64,000 nt of DNA, from the NCBI RefSeq assembly GCF_003569915.1, contig NZ_KZ984452.1, positions 1 through 64,000 on the forward strand, in the 5' to 3' direction. The stretch is from Comamonas testosteroni (GTDB lineage Bacteria; Pseudomonadota; Gammaproteobacteria; Burkholderiales; Burkholderiaceae_C). The notes beneath the pieces were generated by a model, which had not been told where the DNA came from, did not search any database, and was given only the letters and a program-made list of their open reading frames with translations. The position numbers and the translations under genes are program-made. Shown in pieces: positions 44,834-53,527 of the stretch. How positions within the stretch are numbered: the first letter of the stretch is position 1; each line of letters starts with the position of its first letter.

Positions 44834-46977
44834 CAGTGGATACGCATGCCAGGGGCTGCGCCAGGGAAGGGTTCGAGAACGTAGATGCCGGGATTGGTCT
44901 TTTCGTCCGCATGGCTGGCGGCCAGCACCATGCCTTCGGACAGACCAAACTTCATCTTGCGTGGGGCCAGATTGGCGACCATCACAGTTAGCTTACCCAC
45001 CAGTTGCTCGGGCTGGTACATGCTGCTGATGCCGCTGAACACATTGCGGGTCGTGGGCTTGCCTTCGGCGTCTTTCTCGCCCACATCCAGCGTCAGCTGC
45101 AGCAGCTTGGTTGAACCTTCCACGCTCTTGCATTCCAGAATTTTGGCAATGCGCAGGTCGATCTTGGCAAAGTCATCAATGCTGATGGTTTCGGCCAAAG
45201 GCTCGCCACCGGGGGCATTGGGGTCGATCACGGGCTCGGCCTTCTTGGCTTTCTTTTCAGCCTTGGCAGGAGCGGCTGCCGCAGGCGTCACGCCAGCAGG
45301 AGCTTCAAACAGCGCTTCGAGCTGCTTGGGATCGACGCGCTGCATCAAATGCTTGTACTCGCCAATCTGGTGGCCCTGGCCCAGGGGCTTGGCCACATCG
45401 TCAAAGCTCTCGGGCGGCACGATCAGGAAGTTGGCCACTTCGGCGGCCACACCGGGCAGGATGGGCTTCAAGTAAATGGTCAGGATGCGGAAGGCTTCGA
45501 TGCAGGTCGTGCACACGTCCAGCAGGCGCGCTTCCATGCCTTCCTTCTTGGCCAGTTCCCAAGGCTTGTTGGCGTCCACATAGCTGTTGACCTTGTCGCA
45601 CAGCAGCATGATTTCACGCGCAGCGCGGGCGGTGTCACGGCCTTCGTAGGCGGCGACGATGGCGTCTTTTTGCTCGCGCAGCGCAGCCAGCAGAGCCTGA
45701 CCGTCTTCGGAGACCGCACCGAGCTTGCCTTCAAAGCGCTTGCTGATGAAGCCTGCAGCGCGCGAAGCGATGTTGACGTACTTGCCGATCAGGTCGGAGT
45801 TGACGCGCAGCATGAAGTCTTCGGGGTTGAAGTCGATGTCTTCGTTGCGGCCATTGAGCTTGGCGCCCAGGTAGTAGCGCAGCCACTCGGGGTTCATCTT
45901 GAGCGACAGGTACTTGAGCGGATCAAGGCCGGTGCCGCGGCTCTTGCTCATCTTCTCGCCGTTGTTCACGGTCATGAAGCCGTGCACGCAGATCTTGGTC
46001 GGCGTCTTGCGGCCGCTGAACTTCAGCATCGCAGGCCAGAACAGCGTGTGGAAGGTGATGATGTCCTTGCCGATAAAGTGGTACTGCTCCAGCGTCGGGT
46101 CGGCCATATAGGCGTCGTAGTTTTCGCCGCGCTTGTTGAGCAATTCCTTGAGCGAAGCCAGATAGCCCACGGGCGCGTCCAGCCACACATAGAAGTACTT
46201 GCCCGGTGCGTCGGGAATCTCGATGCCGAAGTAGGGCGCGTCGCGGCTGATGTCCCAGTCGTCCAGGCCTTCGCTGGTCGAGCCATCGGGGTTGGTGCGC
46301 ACGCCAAACCATTCCTTGATCTTGGCGGCCACTTCGGGCTGCACATGCTTGCCGTCTTGCGTCCATTCGGTCAGGAATTCCACGGCACGTGGGTCGGAGA
46401 GCTTGAAGAAGAAATGCTCGGACGACTTCATCACCGGTGTGGCACCGGACAGGGCCGAGAACGGGTTGATCAGATCGGTAGGTGCGTAGACCGAGCTGCA
46501 GACTTCGCAGTTGTCACCGTACTGGTCCTTGGCGTGGCAGCGTGGGCATTCGCCCTTGATGAAACGGTCAGGCAGGAACATGTTCTTCTCGGGGTCGAAG
46601 AACTGTTCGATGGTGCGGGTTTCGATAAAGCCGGCCTTTTTCAGGTCCAGATAGATTTGCTTGGACAGCTCGTGGTTTTCGGCGCTGTCGGTATTGCTCC
46701 AGTTGTCGAAGGCGATGTGAAAGCCGTCGAGGTATTGCTTGCGGCCAGCGGCAATATCGGCCACAAACTGCTGGGGCGTTTTGCCCGCTTTTTCAGCGGC
46801 AATCATGATGGGCGCGCCATGGGCGTCATCGGCGCCGACAAAGTTCACTGCATTGCCCTGCATTCGCTGCGCACGCACCCAGGTGTCGGCCTGGATGTAT
46901 TCCATGATGTGGCCGATGTGGAAGTTGCCGTTGGCGTACGGCAGGGCGGTGGTGACGAATAACTTTCGTTGCGACAT
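44833..46977 (-). CDS. metG: Methionyl-tRNA synthetase
   Basis: 714 residues, class I synthetase of the long form. HIGH motif at 20-23 ([10 protein letters not shown]), KMSKS in [14 protein letters not shown] near residue 340, zinc-binding [17 protein letters not shown], anticodon domain, and a C-terminal tRNA-binding (OB-fold) domain starting [17 protein letters not shown] after a lysine/alanine linker. The 5' region (46978-47233) has an inverted repeat CCGGTTCTGG/CCAGAACCGG about 50 bases apart (near 47030-47098), possibly a leader structure. Confidence 0.97.
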   Translation of the reverse strand: MSQRKLFVTTALPYANGNFHIGHIMEYIQADTWVRAQRMQGNAVNFVGADDAHGAPIMIAAEKAGKTPQQFVADIAAGRKQYLDGFHIAFDNWSNTDSAENHELSKQIYLDLKKAGFIETRTIEQFFDPEKNMFLPDRFIKGECPRCHAKDQYGDNCEVCSSVYAPTDLINPFSALSGATPVMKSSEHFFFKLSDPRAVEFLTEWTQDGKHVQPEVAAKIKEWFGVRTNPDGSTSEGLDDWDISRDAPYFGIEIPDAPGKYFYVWLDAPVGYLASLKELLNKRGENYDAYMADPTLEQYHFIGKDIITFHTLFWPAMLKFSGRKTPTKICVHGFMTVNNGEKMSKSRGTGLDPLKYLSLKMNPEWLRYYLGAKLNGRNEDIDFNPEDFMLRVNSDLIGKYVNIASRAAGFISKRFEGKLGAVSEDGQALLAALREQKDAIVAAYEGRDTARAAREIMLLCDKVNSYVDANKPWELAKKEGMEARLLDVCTTCIEAFRILTIYLKPILPGVAAEVANFLIVPPESFDDVAKPLGQGHQIGEYKHLMQRVDPKQLEALFEAPAGVTPAAAAPAKAEKKAKKAEPVIDPNAPGGEPLAETISIDDFAKIDLRIAKILECKSVEGSTKLLQLTLDVGEKDAEGKPTTRNVFSGISSMYQPEQLVGKLTVMVANLAPRKMKFGLSEGMVLAASHADEKTNPGIYVLEPFPGAAPGMRIH

Positions 46978-47164
46978 AGGGTTGCGGAACTTTCTAAACA
47001 GCGAATGACGTGCGCCAGGGCAGCTGCACGCCGGTTCTGGTCACGTGGACGGGTGGATAGGCTCCACCTGTCTGCGCCCCGCGGCGCACCAGAACCGGAC
47101 AATTTTAGGCGTTTGTGATGCTTGAAGCCCTGAACGGGGCTTCTGCGCAGAAATTAGAGCAATT

Positions 47165-47205
47165 TAATGCCTTTAGTCCATTAAATATATAGGCTTGAAG
47201 CTATA
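47165..47205 (-). repeat. GATAGCT-N19 repeat between metG and the diguanylate cyclase gene
   Basis: On the minus strand: TATAGCT, exactly 19 bases (47180-47198), GGACT, then AAAGGCAT. It is the closest feature downstream of the cyclase gene's stop. Confidence 0.8.
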
Positions 47206-47233
47206 AATTAAATAGCGATCAGGTGCAAGGTGC

Positions 47234-49048
47234 TCAGCGGACTGAAGGCGCCTTGTTGCGGTACATGTCCTGATCGGCCTGTTTGAGCAGGCTTTGCGGG
47301 TCCTGCGCATCGCGGGGGTACAGCGCCTGGCCGACGGAGGCACCGACGGTGACGATTTCACCAGCTGGCAAGCCTTGCAAGGTGGTCAGCGGCTGCTGTA
47401 GTGCGTGGTCAATCTTCAGGCGCACGGCCTGTACCTGTTCCTCATCACCCACGCCGCGCAGGATGATGACGAACTCATCGCCGCCCAGCCGGGCCACCAC
47501 ATCATCGGGGCGCAGCAGATTGCGCAGGCGCACGGTGACTTCGGCCAGCGCCAGGTCGCCGTTGTCGTGGCCCCATTGGTCGTTCAGCGGCTTGAAGCGG
47601 TTCAGGTCCACAAACAGCAGTGCAAACGGGGCGGCGGTGCTCTGGCCGGGCAGGGGGCGGGTCAGCGTGCTCAGAATATGTTGCAGCGCGCTGCGGTTGC
47701 TGGCACCGGTGAGCGGGTCGGTAAACAGGCTGTGGCGCATGCGGTGGAAGTTATGGGCCAGCTCGCCAATTTCATCGCGGCGCTGCACTTCGATGGGGGT
47801 GTCGATCTCACCCTGGCCCACGCGGCGCACGGCGCGGGTCAGCGAGCGCATATCGTTGGCCACGGCACCAAAGATACGTGTGCCAATCAGCACGGCTATG
47901 ACCAGAGCCAGCGCTCCCAGCCCGCCCACCATCGCCATATGGCGGTAGACACCGGCCAGAATGTCCTTGTGCGGCACGGCCACCACGGCCATCCACTGCA
48001 GGCCCGCGCTGTCCACCACGCGGCGGTAGGCAATGCGGATCTGGTTGTGCTGCGCGTCTTCGAGCAAGGCCGTGCGGGGTACATCGCTGGGCACGGAGGA
48101 GTGGAAAACGCCTTGAACCTCGGCATAGACGGCCTGGATCAGTGGGTCGGCGCTGCTGTCGGCGGTCATGCGCTCCATCCGGCCCTCCGCCAGGGTGCGG
48201 ATATTGGGCATGCCGGTGGCGGCGATCAGCGAGCCGTCGGACTCGATGAGAAAAGCGCGGCCATGCTCGCTGAGGTGAATCTTGCCGACAAAGTCGTTGA
48301 TGGCCTTGAGCGAGACATCGGTGGCGACCACGCCCTCGAATTCCCCCTTGGCCGAGAGCACGCGGCGCGCGCGGGTCAGCACCAGATCCTTGGCATTGAA
48401 GTCGATGTAGACCGGTGTCCAGATGGCGGCGTCGGAGGTGCGCGCCTGGATGAACCAGGGCCGCTGGCGCGGGTCGAACAGGCCAGACTCGGTCGATTCA
48501 TACACCGGCTCGGCGTTGATGCCCACCACGCGGTAGTAGCTGCGGTGGTCGCCCGGGCGGGTCTTGAGGCGAAGCTGGGCCAGCTCCGGCGACATTCGCT
48601 TCAGACCGATGCCCTGACCGGCCACATTGCCGTAATAGACGTAGTCATTAGGGCGCGTGTTCAGCGAGGTCGCCATCCACAGCTGCGAAGTCAGCGGACC
48701 GACCAGGTCGCGAATATCGGTTTGAACCGGGATGCCTTCAGGGAAGGTGGCTTCCAGCACGGCGCTGGAGCCATGGATATGGCGGTCCACCATCTGGGCG
48801 ATGCGCTCGGCTTTCTCCTCCATCACCTGCTCGGACAGCGAGGACACGGTCTTGCTGCCCGTCCAGTACCAAAGCATGCCCAGCGCCGATGTCAGCAGCG
48901 CAATCAAGGCGACAAAAGGCAGGATGAGCGAGAGTTTGAGCGAGCTGGAACCACGGACGGATGCGGGAGCAGGTGTCACGGCAGGTGCGGCTTGGATGGT
49001 TAAATTGCAACAAAGTGTCTCACACCTCGGCCGTTTTACCCAATCCAT
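47234..49048 (-). CDS. Diguanylate cyclase with Cache sensor, HAMP and GGDEF domains
   Basis: 604 residues. One membrane helix near 36-62, a double Cache-like periplasmic sensor to about 375 (YYRVVGINAEPVYESTESGL, WIQARTSDAAIWTPVYID-type sequence), a second helix, a HAMP domain (RAVRRVGQGEIDTPIEVQRR), and a GGDEF domain with intact LGGDEF. An RxxD inhibitory site lies five residues before it (RPDDVVARLGGDEF), so the enzyme should make cyclic di-GMP and be product-inhibited. No EAL domain. The start at 49048 lacks a clear ribosome-binding site. A surface or biofilm link to the adhesin is possible but unproven. Confidence 0.92.
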   Translation of the reverse strand: MDWVKRPRCETLCCNLTIQAAPAVTPAPASVRGSSSLKLSLILPFVALIALLTSALGMLWYWTGSKTVSSLSEQVMEEKAERIAQMVDRHIHGSSAVLEATFPEGIPVQTDIRDLVGPLTSQLWMATSLNTRPNDYVYYGNVAGQGIGLKRMSPELAQLRLKTRPGDHRSYYRVVGINAEPVYESTESGLFDPRQRPWFIQARTSDAAIWTPVYIDFNAKDLVLTRARRVLSAKGEFEGVVATDVSLKAINDFVGKIHLSEHGRAFLIESDGSLIAATGMPNIRTLAEGRMERMTADSSADPLIQAVYAEVQGVFHSSVPSDVPRTALLEDAQHNQIRIAYRRVVDSAGLQWMAVVAVPHKDILAGVYRHMAMVGGLGALALVIAVLIGTRIFGAVANDMRSLTRAVRRVGQGEIDTPIEVQRRDEIGELAHNFHRMRHSLFTDPLTGASNRSALQHILSTLTRPLPGQSTAAPFALLFVDLNRFKPLNDQWGHDNGDLALAEVTVRLRNLLRPDDVVARLGGDEFVIILRGVGDEEQVQAVRLKIDHALQQPLTTLQGLPAGEIVTVGASVGQALYPRDAQDPQSLLKQADQDMYRNKAPSVR

Positions 49049-49071
49049 TCAGGATCGACTCTGTTGACCGA

Positions 49072-50355
49072 TCAGCGAATTGCAGGCTCGGGCCAGTCCA
49101 TGAAACGGCGTATTTCCTCGCGCCGCGCCAGCGCATCCGAGCGGCCCAGCGCCATCAGCTCTCGGGTGTAGCTCTGCTCGAACAGCAGATAGCTGGCCAG
49201 CGCCCCGTCGCGCAGTGCTTCGCCATGGTCCATGCGCACGCCCAGCGTGCTCAGCAACACGCGCACGGTGCGCGGCAACTGGTCGATATGGCGCGTGGCG
49301 ATGTCGTCAATGCGCTGGGATGGAGTGATCGTCAGCAGCTCCAGCGGGCGCAGATGGCTGCGCAGGCGCTCGGCCGGCGAGATCAGGCTCAGCGTGTGGT
49401 TGATGCGCTCGGCCCGCTCGATGTCCACGGCCAGTGTGTCGAGAAATATGCTGGACAGCGCATGGCCCGCCACCTGGGCCAGCGTGGGGTACTGGGCGTC
49501 GGGCAGGGGCTGGCTGGCGGGCGGTTCGTGACGGCGGCCCGCGCCCACCACCAGCAGCTTGCTGGCGCCCAGGTGGATGGGTGGGGCCAGCGGCGCGGTC
49601 TGGCGCATGGAGCCATCGCCAAAGTATTCGGTGCGCCCATCCATGGCCAAGGCCGACGCTGGAAAGATAAACGGCAGGGCTGAGGAAGCGAGCAGGTGCT
49701 CACGCGTCAGCGCCGTCTGCACGGCGCGGCGCTGGTCCCGCACCCAGGGACTCAGGGTTTCGTGGTTCTGAAAAAAGGTGATGTGCTGGCCGCTGCTGTA
49801 GCTGGATGCCGTGATGGCCAGCGCCTGCAGATGTCCGCCTTCGATCAGCGCGGGCAGGCGCTCGAAGGGCATCAACTCCCCGCCAAGCAGGCGGCGCAGT
49901 GGCTCGTTGTCCAGCAGCGAGCGCGGGCGCAGCCGGCTCCAGCGTGCCATGGTCCAGCCCAGCGACAGCAGTGTGATCCAGCGCGTGCCGCTGCGCAGCA
50001 TGCTCAGGGAGTCGGCCTTGTAGATCTGGTCGGTGCGCATATTGCGCCAGACCTGCACCATCAGCCGCACCGCATGGTCAAAGTGATCGCTGCGGCAGGC
50101 CAGTGCTGCAACATTGATAGCGCCTGCCGAAGTGCCTGTAAGGATGGGAAAGGGGTTTGGCGCGTTCTTTAGACCGCAGGCGCGGCGAATTTCGGCAATC
50201 GCCTCCAGCACGCCCACCTGGTAGGCGGCGCGGGCACCGCCGCCGCTGAGCAGCAGGCCAACCTGCGCAATGCTCGACGAGGGCCCGGCGGTGTTGCTGG
50301 CTGCAATAGCCGCCTGGCCCGGGAAAAGAGAAGGGGAAAACTGCTCTGCCGCCAT
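49072..50355 (-). CDS. Patatin-like phospholipase
   Basis: 427 residues, patatin family. The oxyanion glycine stretch LLLSGGGARAAYQVG, nucleophile serine S76 in GTSAGAI, and the catalytic aspartate in YFGDGSMR (DGS variant of DGA/G) are all present. No signal peptide is evident, so it is a probable cytoplasmic or injected lipid acyl hydrolase. The ATG at 50355 is chosen over a longer frame. It lies 23 bases upstream of the cyclase gene on the same strand and may be cotranscribed. Confidence 0.88.
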   Translation of the reverse strand: MAAEQFSPSLFPGQAAIAASNTAGPSSSIAQVGLLLSGGGARAAYQVGVLEAIAEIRRACGLKNAPNPFPILTGTSAGAINVAALACRSDHFDHAVRLMVQVWRNMRTDQIYKADSLSMLRSGTRWITLLSLGWTMARWSRLRPRSLLDNEPLRRLLGGELMPFERLPALIEGGHLQALAITASSYSSGQHITFFQNHETLSPWVRDQRRAVQTALTREHLLASSALPFIFPASALAMDGRTEYFGDGSMRQTAPLAPPIHLGASKLLVVGAGRRHEPPASQPLPDAQYPTLAQVAGHALSSIFLDTLAVDIERAERINHTLSLISPAERLRSHLRPLELLTITPSQRIDDIATRHIDQLPRTVRVLLSTLGVRMDHGEALRDGALASYLLFEQSYTRELMALGRSDALARREEIRRFMDWPEPAIR

Positions 50356-50416
50356 AACCCCAGTGTGCCGCAAGACAGGCAGCAACTGTGTGCCGTACGG
50401 CGCAGGCTGCCCGGGT

Positions 50417-50980
50417 TTACTTGGGCGCCTTGCTCAGCAGCAAGGCCGTGCCCTTGGCATCGAGCACGATGATTTCATTCTGGCGCGCCCAGGCGGCCGT
50501 GTTCTCGCCCGGTGGCTGCAGGGCAATATAGATGGCCTGATCGGCCTGCAGCTTGGCGCGGGCCGCCAGCAGCTCACGCAGCGGCTCCTGGCCATGGGCG
50601 GCGGCTTTCCAGCGGCGGGCGCTGACCACGCAGCTCTGGCCATTGCGCACCAGCATGAGGTCGGCGCCGGGCAGGTTCAGCCGCTCGACGGCGTAGCCTT
50701 CGGCCTGCCAGGCGGCCTGCAGCTGGGCGCTGAAATCGGCCCAGGACTGCTGGGCAGCCTGCTCCTGCAAGGCCTGCAGCCGCGCGGGGCTGGGTGCATT
50801 CATCTGCCGGTAGAAAGCCATGCAGCCCACAATGAAGAAGGGAAAGGCCCCCAGAGCCGCAAACGGAGAAATGTCCTTAGGGAAGACCGCCAGCGACACC
50901 AGCACCACGGCGGCGCAGATGGCAAAGCTGATCCACCAGCGCGAGCGCAGCAGGACTGCAAACAGGGAGTTTTCGGCCAT
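50417..50980 (-). CDS. Membrane-anchored, degenerate Mrr-like protein
   Basis: 187 residues. Two N-terminal membrane helices (about 15-32 and 40-57) precede a domain resembling the Mrr-type restriction endonuclease fold (FSAQLQAAWQAEGYAVERLN, GADLMLVRNGQSCVV). The aspartate D107 is kept, but the expected Q/E-x-K reads S-A-R (120-122), followed by the conserved RW. It is probably not a nuclease. The start is uncertain: an in-frame GTG lies four codons upstream. The function is unknown. Confidence 0.6.
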   Translation of the reverse strand: MAENSLFAVLLRSRWWISFAICAAVVLVSLAVFPKDISPFAALGAFPFFIVGCMAFYRQMNAPSPARLQALQEQAAQQSWADFSAQLQAAWQAEGYAVERLNLPGADLMLVRNGQSCVVSARRWKAAAHGQEPLRELLAARAKLQADQAIYIALQPPGENTAAWARQNEIIVLDAKGTALLLSKAPK

Positions 50981-51175
50981 CTTGAATTTCACGGGGCGGT
51001 CTCTCAAAAAATCTTGGGGAATACGGGGCAATGTCAGGCAATGGCCTGCATTGTCGCTGCTAAGAGAGCGGGCACTGGCAATCCCTTGCGAACAAGAGAT
51101 CGCCATCACGCACTAAGGTTGGACGGCTTCGCTAGACTATCCGCCATCGAAGAAACCTCTGGAAAACGGTATCCA

Positions 51176-52267
51176 ATGGCTGCAACAGAACAAGCGCTGC
51201 TGAACGCGCTCGCCACCGTGCTTGATCCGCACACCGGCAAAGACTTTGTGAGCACACGCGCCCTGCGCAACCTGCAGATTGCGGGTGAAGACGTCTCGTT
51301 CGACGTAGAAATGGGCTACCCCGCCAAAAGCCTGCACGCAGGCCTGCGCAGCCAGTTCATCGCTGCGGCCAAGACCGTGGATGGCGTGGGCAATGTCTCG
51401 GTCAATATCACCACCAAGGTGGCCTCGCACGCCGTGCAGCGCGGCGTGCAACTGCTGCCCGGCGTGAAGAACATCGTTGCCATCTCGTCCGGCAAGGGCG
51501 GCGTGGGCAAGAGCACGACCACCGCCAATCTGGCGCTGGCGCTGGCCGCCGAAGGTGCCCGCGTGGGCATTCTGGACGCCGATATCTACGGCCCCAGCCA
51601 GCCCATGATGATGGGCGTCTCGGGCAAACCCGAAAGCCATGACGGCAAGACCATGGAGCCGCTGGAAAACCACGGCGTGCTAGTCATGTCCATCGGCCTG
51701 CTGGTCAATAACGACCAGGCCATGATCTGGCGCGGCCCCATGGCCACCCAGGCACTGGAGCAGATGCTGCGCCAGACCAACTGGCAGGATCTGGACTATC
51801 TGTTTGTAGACATGCCTCCCGGCACCGGAGACATCCAGCTGACCCTGGCCCAGCGCGTGCCCATGACCGGTGCCGTGGTGGTGACCACGCCTCAGGACAT
51901 CGCACTGATCGACGCCAAGAAGGGCGTGCAGATGTTCGAGAAGGTGGGCGTGCCGATTCTGGGGTTGGTCGAAAACATGGCTGCCCATGTCTGCACCAAC
52001 TGTGGCCATGTCGAGCATATCTTTGGCGAAGACGGCGGCAAGAAGATGGCTGCTGAGCAGAACATCGACTATCTGGGCGCGCTGCCCCTGTCGCTGCAGA
52101 TTCGCCTGCAGGCCGACAGTGGCACCCCCACGGTGGTGGCCGAGCCCGAGAGCGAAGCTGCACAGATCTACAAAAAGGTCGCCCGCGATCTGGCGGTGAA
52201 GGTGGCCCTCAAGGCCAAGGACTTCTCGAGCAAGTTCCCCACTATTACGGTATCTCAGGGGACCTGA
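51176..52267 (+). CDS. apbC: Iron-sulfur cluster carrier ATPase Mrp/ApbC
   Basis: 363 residues, P-loop NTPase that holds and transfers Fe-S clusters. An N-terminal MIP18/DUF59-like domain (LLNALATVLDPHTGKDFVST) is followed by the deviant Walker A SSGKGGVGKST (105-114), DADIYGPSQP, DMPPGTGD and a CxxC (HVCTNCGH) that bridges the cluster. The frame stays open for 300 codons upstream but only the part from 51176 has protein character. The fds enzyme next to it carries several Fe-S clusters, though the link is only positional. Confidence 0.94.
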   Translation: MAATEQALLNALATVLDPHTGKDFVSTRALRNLQIAGEDVSFDVEMGYPAKSLHAGLRSQFIAAAKTVDGVGNVSVNITTKVASHAVQRGVQLLPGVKNIVAISSGKGGVGKSTTTANLALALAAEGARVGILDADIYGPSQPMMMGVSGKPESHDGKTMEPLENHGVLVMSIGLLVNNDQAMIWRGPMATQALEQMLRQTNWQDLDYLFVDMPPGTGDIQLTLAQRVPMTGAVVVTTPQDIALIDAKKGVQMFEKVGVPILGLVENMAAHVCTNCGHVEHIFGEDGGKKMAAEQNIDYLGALPLSLQIRLQADSGTPTVVAEPESEAAQIYKKVARDLAVKVALKAKDFSSKFPTITVSQGT

Positions 52268-52272
52268 GATCA

Positions 52273-52362
52273 CCCCCTGAGGCGCTGCGCACCTTCCCCC
52301 TCTCTGCTTCGCGGAGGGGGACGACGCCCTCGCCGCGAGGCGACTCTTGCTTGGCGTCCCTG
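52273..52362 (+). repeat. 3'-end palindromic repeat, copy 4
   Basis: Begins CCCCCTGAGGCGCTG five bases after the apbC stop. It has a longer TTCCCCC..GGAGGGGG hairpin and the GACGCC/GGCGTC outer stem. Confidence 0.85.
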
Positions 52363-52430
52363 AGCTGCGTTGTGCCCGTTCGAATAGCGTGTACGTCTTT
52401 GAAGGCTTGTCGTTGAGGGCTTGATTTTTT

Positions 52431-53390
52431 ATGAACCTGCTGAGCTCCATGCGCTATCTGGTGGCGCTCAATGAGCACCGCCACTTTGCGCGTGCGGCGC
52501 AGGCCTGCCATATCACGCAGCCTGCGCTGTCCAATGCCTTGAGGGCGCTGGAGCAGGAGTTCGGTATTGTCATCGTGCGGCGTGGCCGGGTATTTGCCGG
52601 GCTGACGCCTGAGGGCGAGCAGGTGCTGGCCACGGCGCTGTCCATGCTCAAGGCCGAAGAATCGCTGCGCCAGGACCTGAGCGTGGGCGCGGGTCAGCTT
52701 CAGGGTACGCTGCACATGGCTGCCGTGCCCACGGCCATGCCCATGCTCACGCGCTTTGCGGCGCTGCTGCGGGCGCAGCATTCGGGCATTACGCCCATTG
52801 TCCTGTCGCGCAGCTCCCTCGAAATCGAAAGTGGTCTGGAAGACCTGTCGCTGGACATGGCGCTGGGCTATAGCGAACGCATGCAACTGCCTGGCAAGCG
52901 CCCGGCCCGCCATGCACGCATTGAGGTCTGGCCACAGTATCAGGAGCATTACTTTGTGCTCAGCCCCGCAAAGAGCAAAGGCTCCGTAGGCCCGACTGGC
53001 CCCATCACCTGGGCCGAAGCAGCGCAGTTGCCGCTGTGCCTACTGACCCCCGATATGCATAACCGCCTGATTGTGGACGAGAGCTTTCGCGCCGCAGGTT
53101 GTCAGGTGCAGGCGGCGATGGAGACCAACTCCGTGCTCAGCCTGATGATGGCGGTGACGGACGGCGGACTCTGCTCCATCTTGCCTGGCGCACTGGTCGC
53201 CGCGCTGCCGCGCCCGCACCGTCTGCGTGTGCGCCCGCTGGTGGAACCGCAGGTGCAGACGCCCATCTCCTTCATGACCCAGCCTGCCAGCGACTCCACA
53301 CGCGCGCTGCAGGCAGCGGTCAAGCTGATTGAGTCCGAGCAATGGCAGCAGCAATGCGCGGAATTCGCCGGGGCACTGACTTTGAATTAA
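52431..53390 (+). CDS. LysR-family regulator next to the formate dehydrogenase operon
   Basis: 319 residues. The N-terminal winged helix (LVALNEHRHFARAAQACHIT then QPALSNALRALEQEFG) is followed by a two-lobed effector domain. It lies 138 bases upstream of the fds genes on the same strand, the position of FdsR in related bacteria, so control of fds expression is likely. The promoter region 53391-53527 would hold its site. The assignment rests on position; the effector is unknown. Confidence 0.85.
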   Translation: MNLLSSMRYLVALNEHRHFARAAQACHITQPALSNALRALEQEFGIVIVRRGRVFAGLTPEGEQVLATALSMLKAEESLRQDLSVGAGQLQGTLHMAAVPTAMPMLTRFAALLRAQHSGITPIVLSRSSLEIESGLEDLSLDMALGYSERMQLPGKRPARHARIEVWPQYQEHYFVLSPAKSKGSVGPTGPITWAEAAQLPLCLLTPDMHNRLIVDESFRAAGCQVQAAMETNSVLSLMMAVTDGGLCSILPGALVAALPRPHRLRVRPLVEPQVQTPISFMTQPASDSTRALQAAVKLIESEQWQQQCAEFAGALTLN

Positions 53391-53527
53391 GCGCCTGCAA
53401 TGCGCGCAGCTGATTTGCAAATTGAATCAGCTCATTGACTTAAGAAATTTGACCTGACCGTGGCGATGGGGCTGAATATGCCATGAGACAAAGGCACTGC
53501 TGTGCCTGCATAAAAAAGGTCGCCCCC

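Noticed and set aside
45349..46962. Open frame of about 537 codons antisense to metG
   Set aside because: metG is unambiguous on the other strand, and the antisense product is low-complexity without motifs.
50270..51175. N-terminal extension of apbC by about 300 codons
   Set aside because: The frame is open but overlaps two convincing minus-strand genes and has no domain character; Mrp proteins start at the position chosen.
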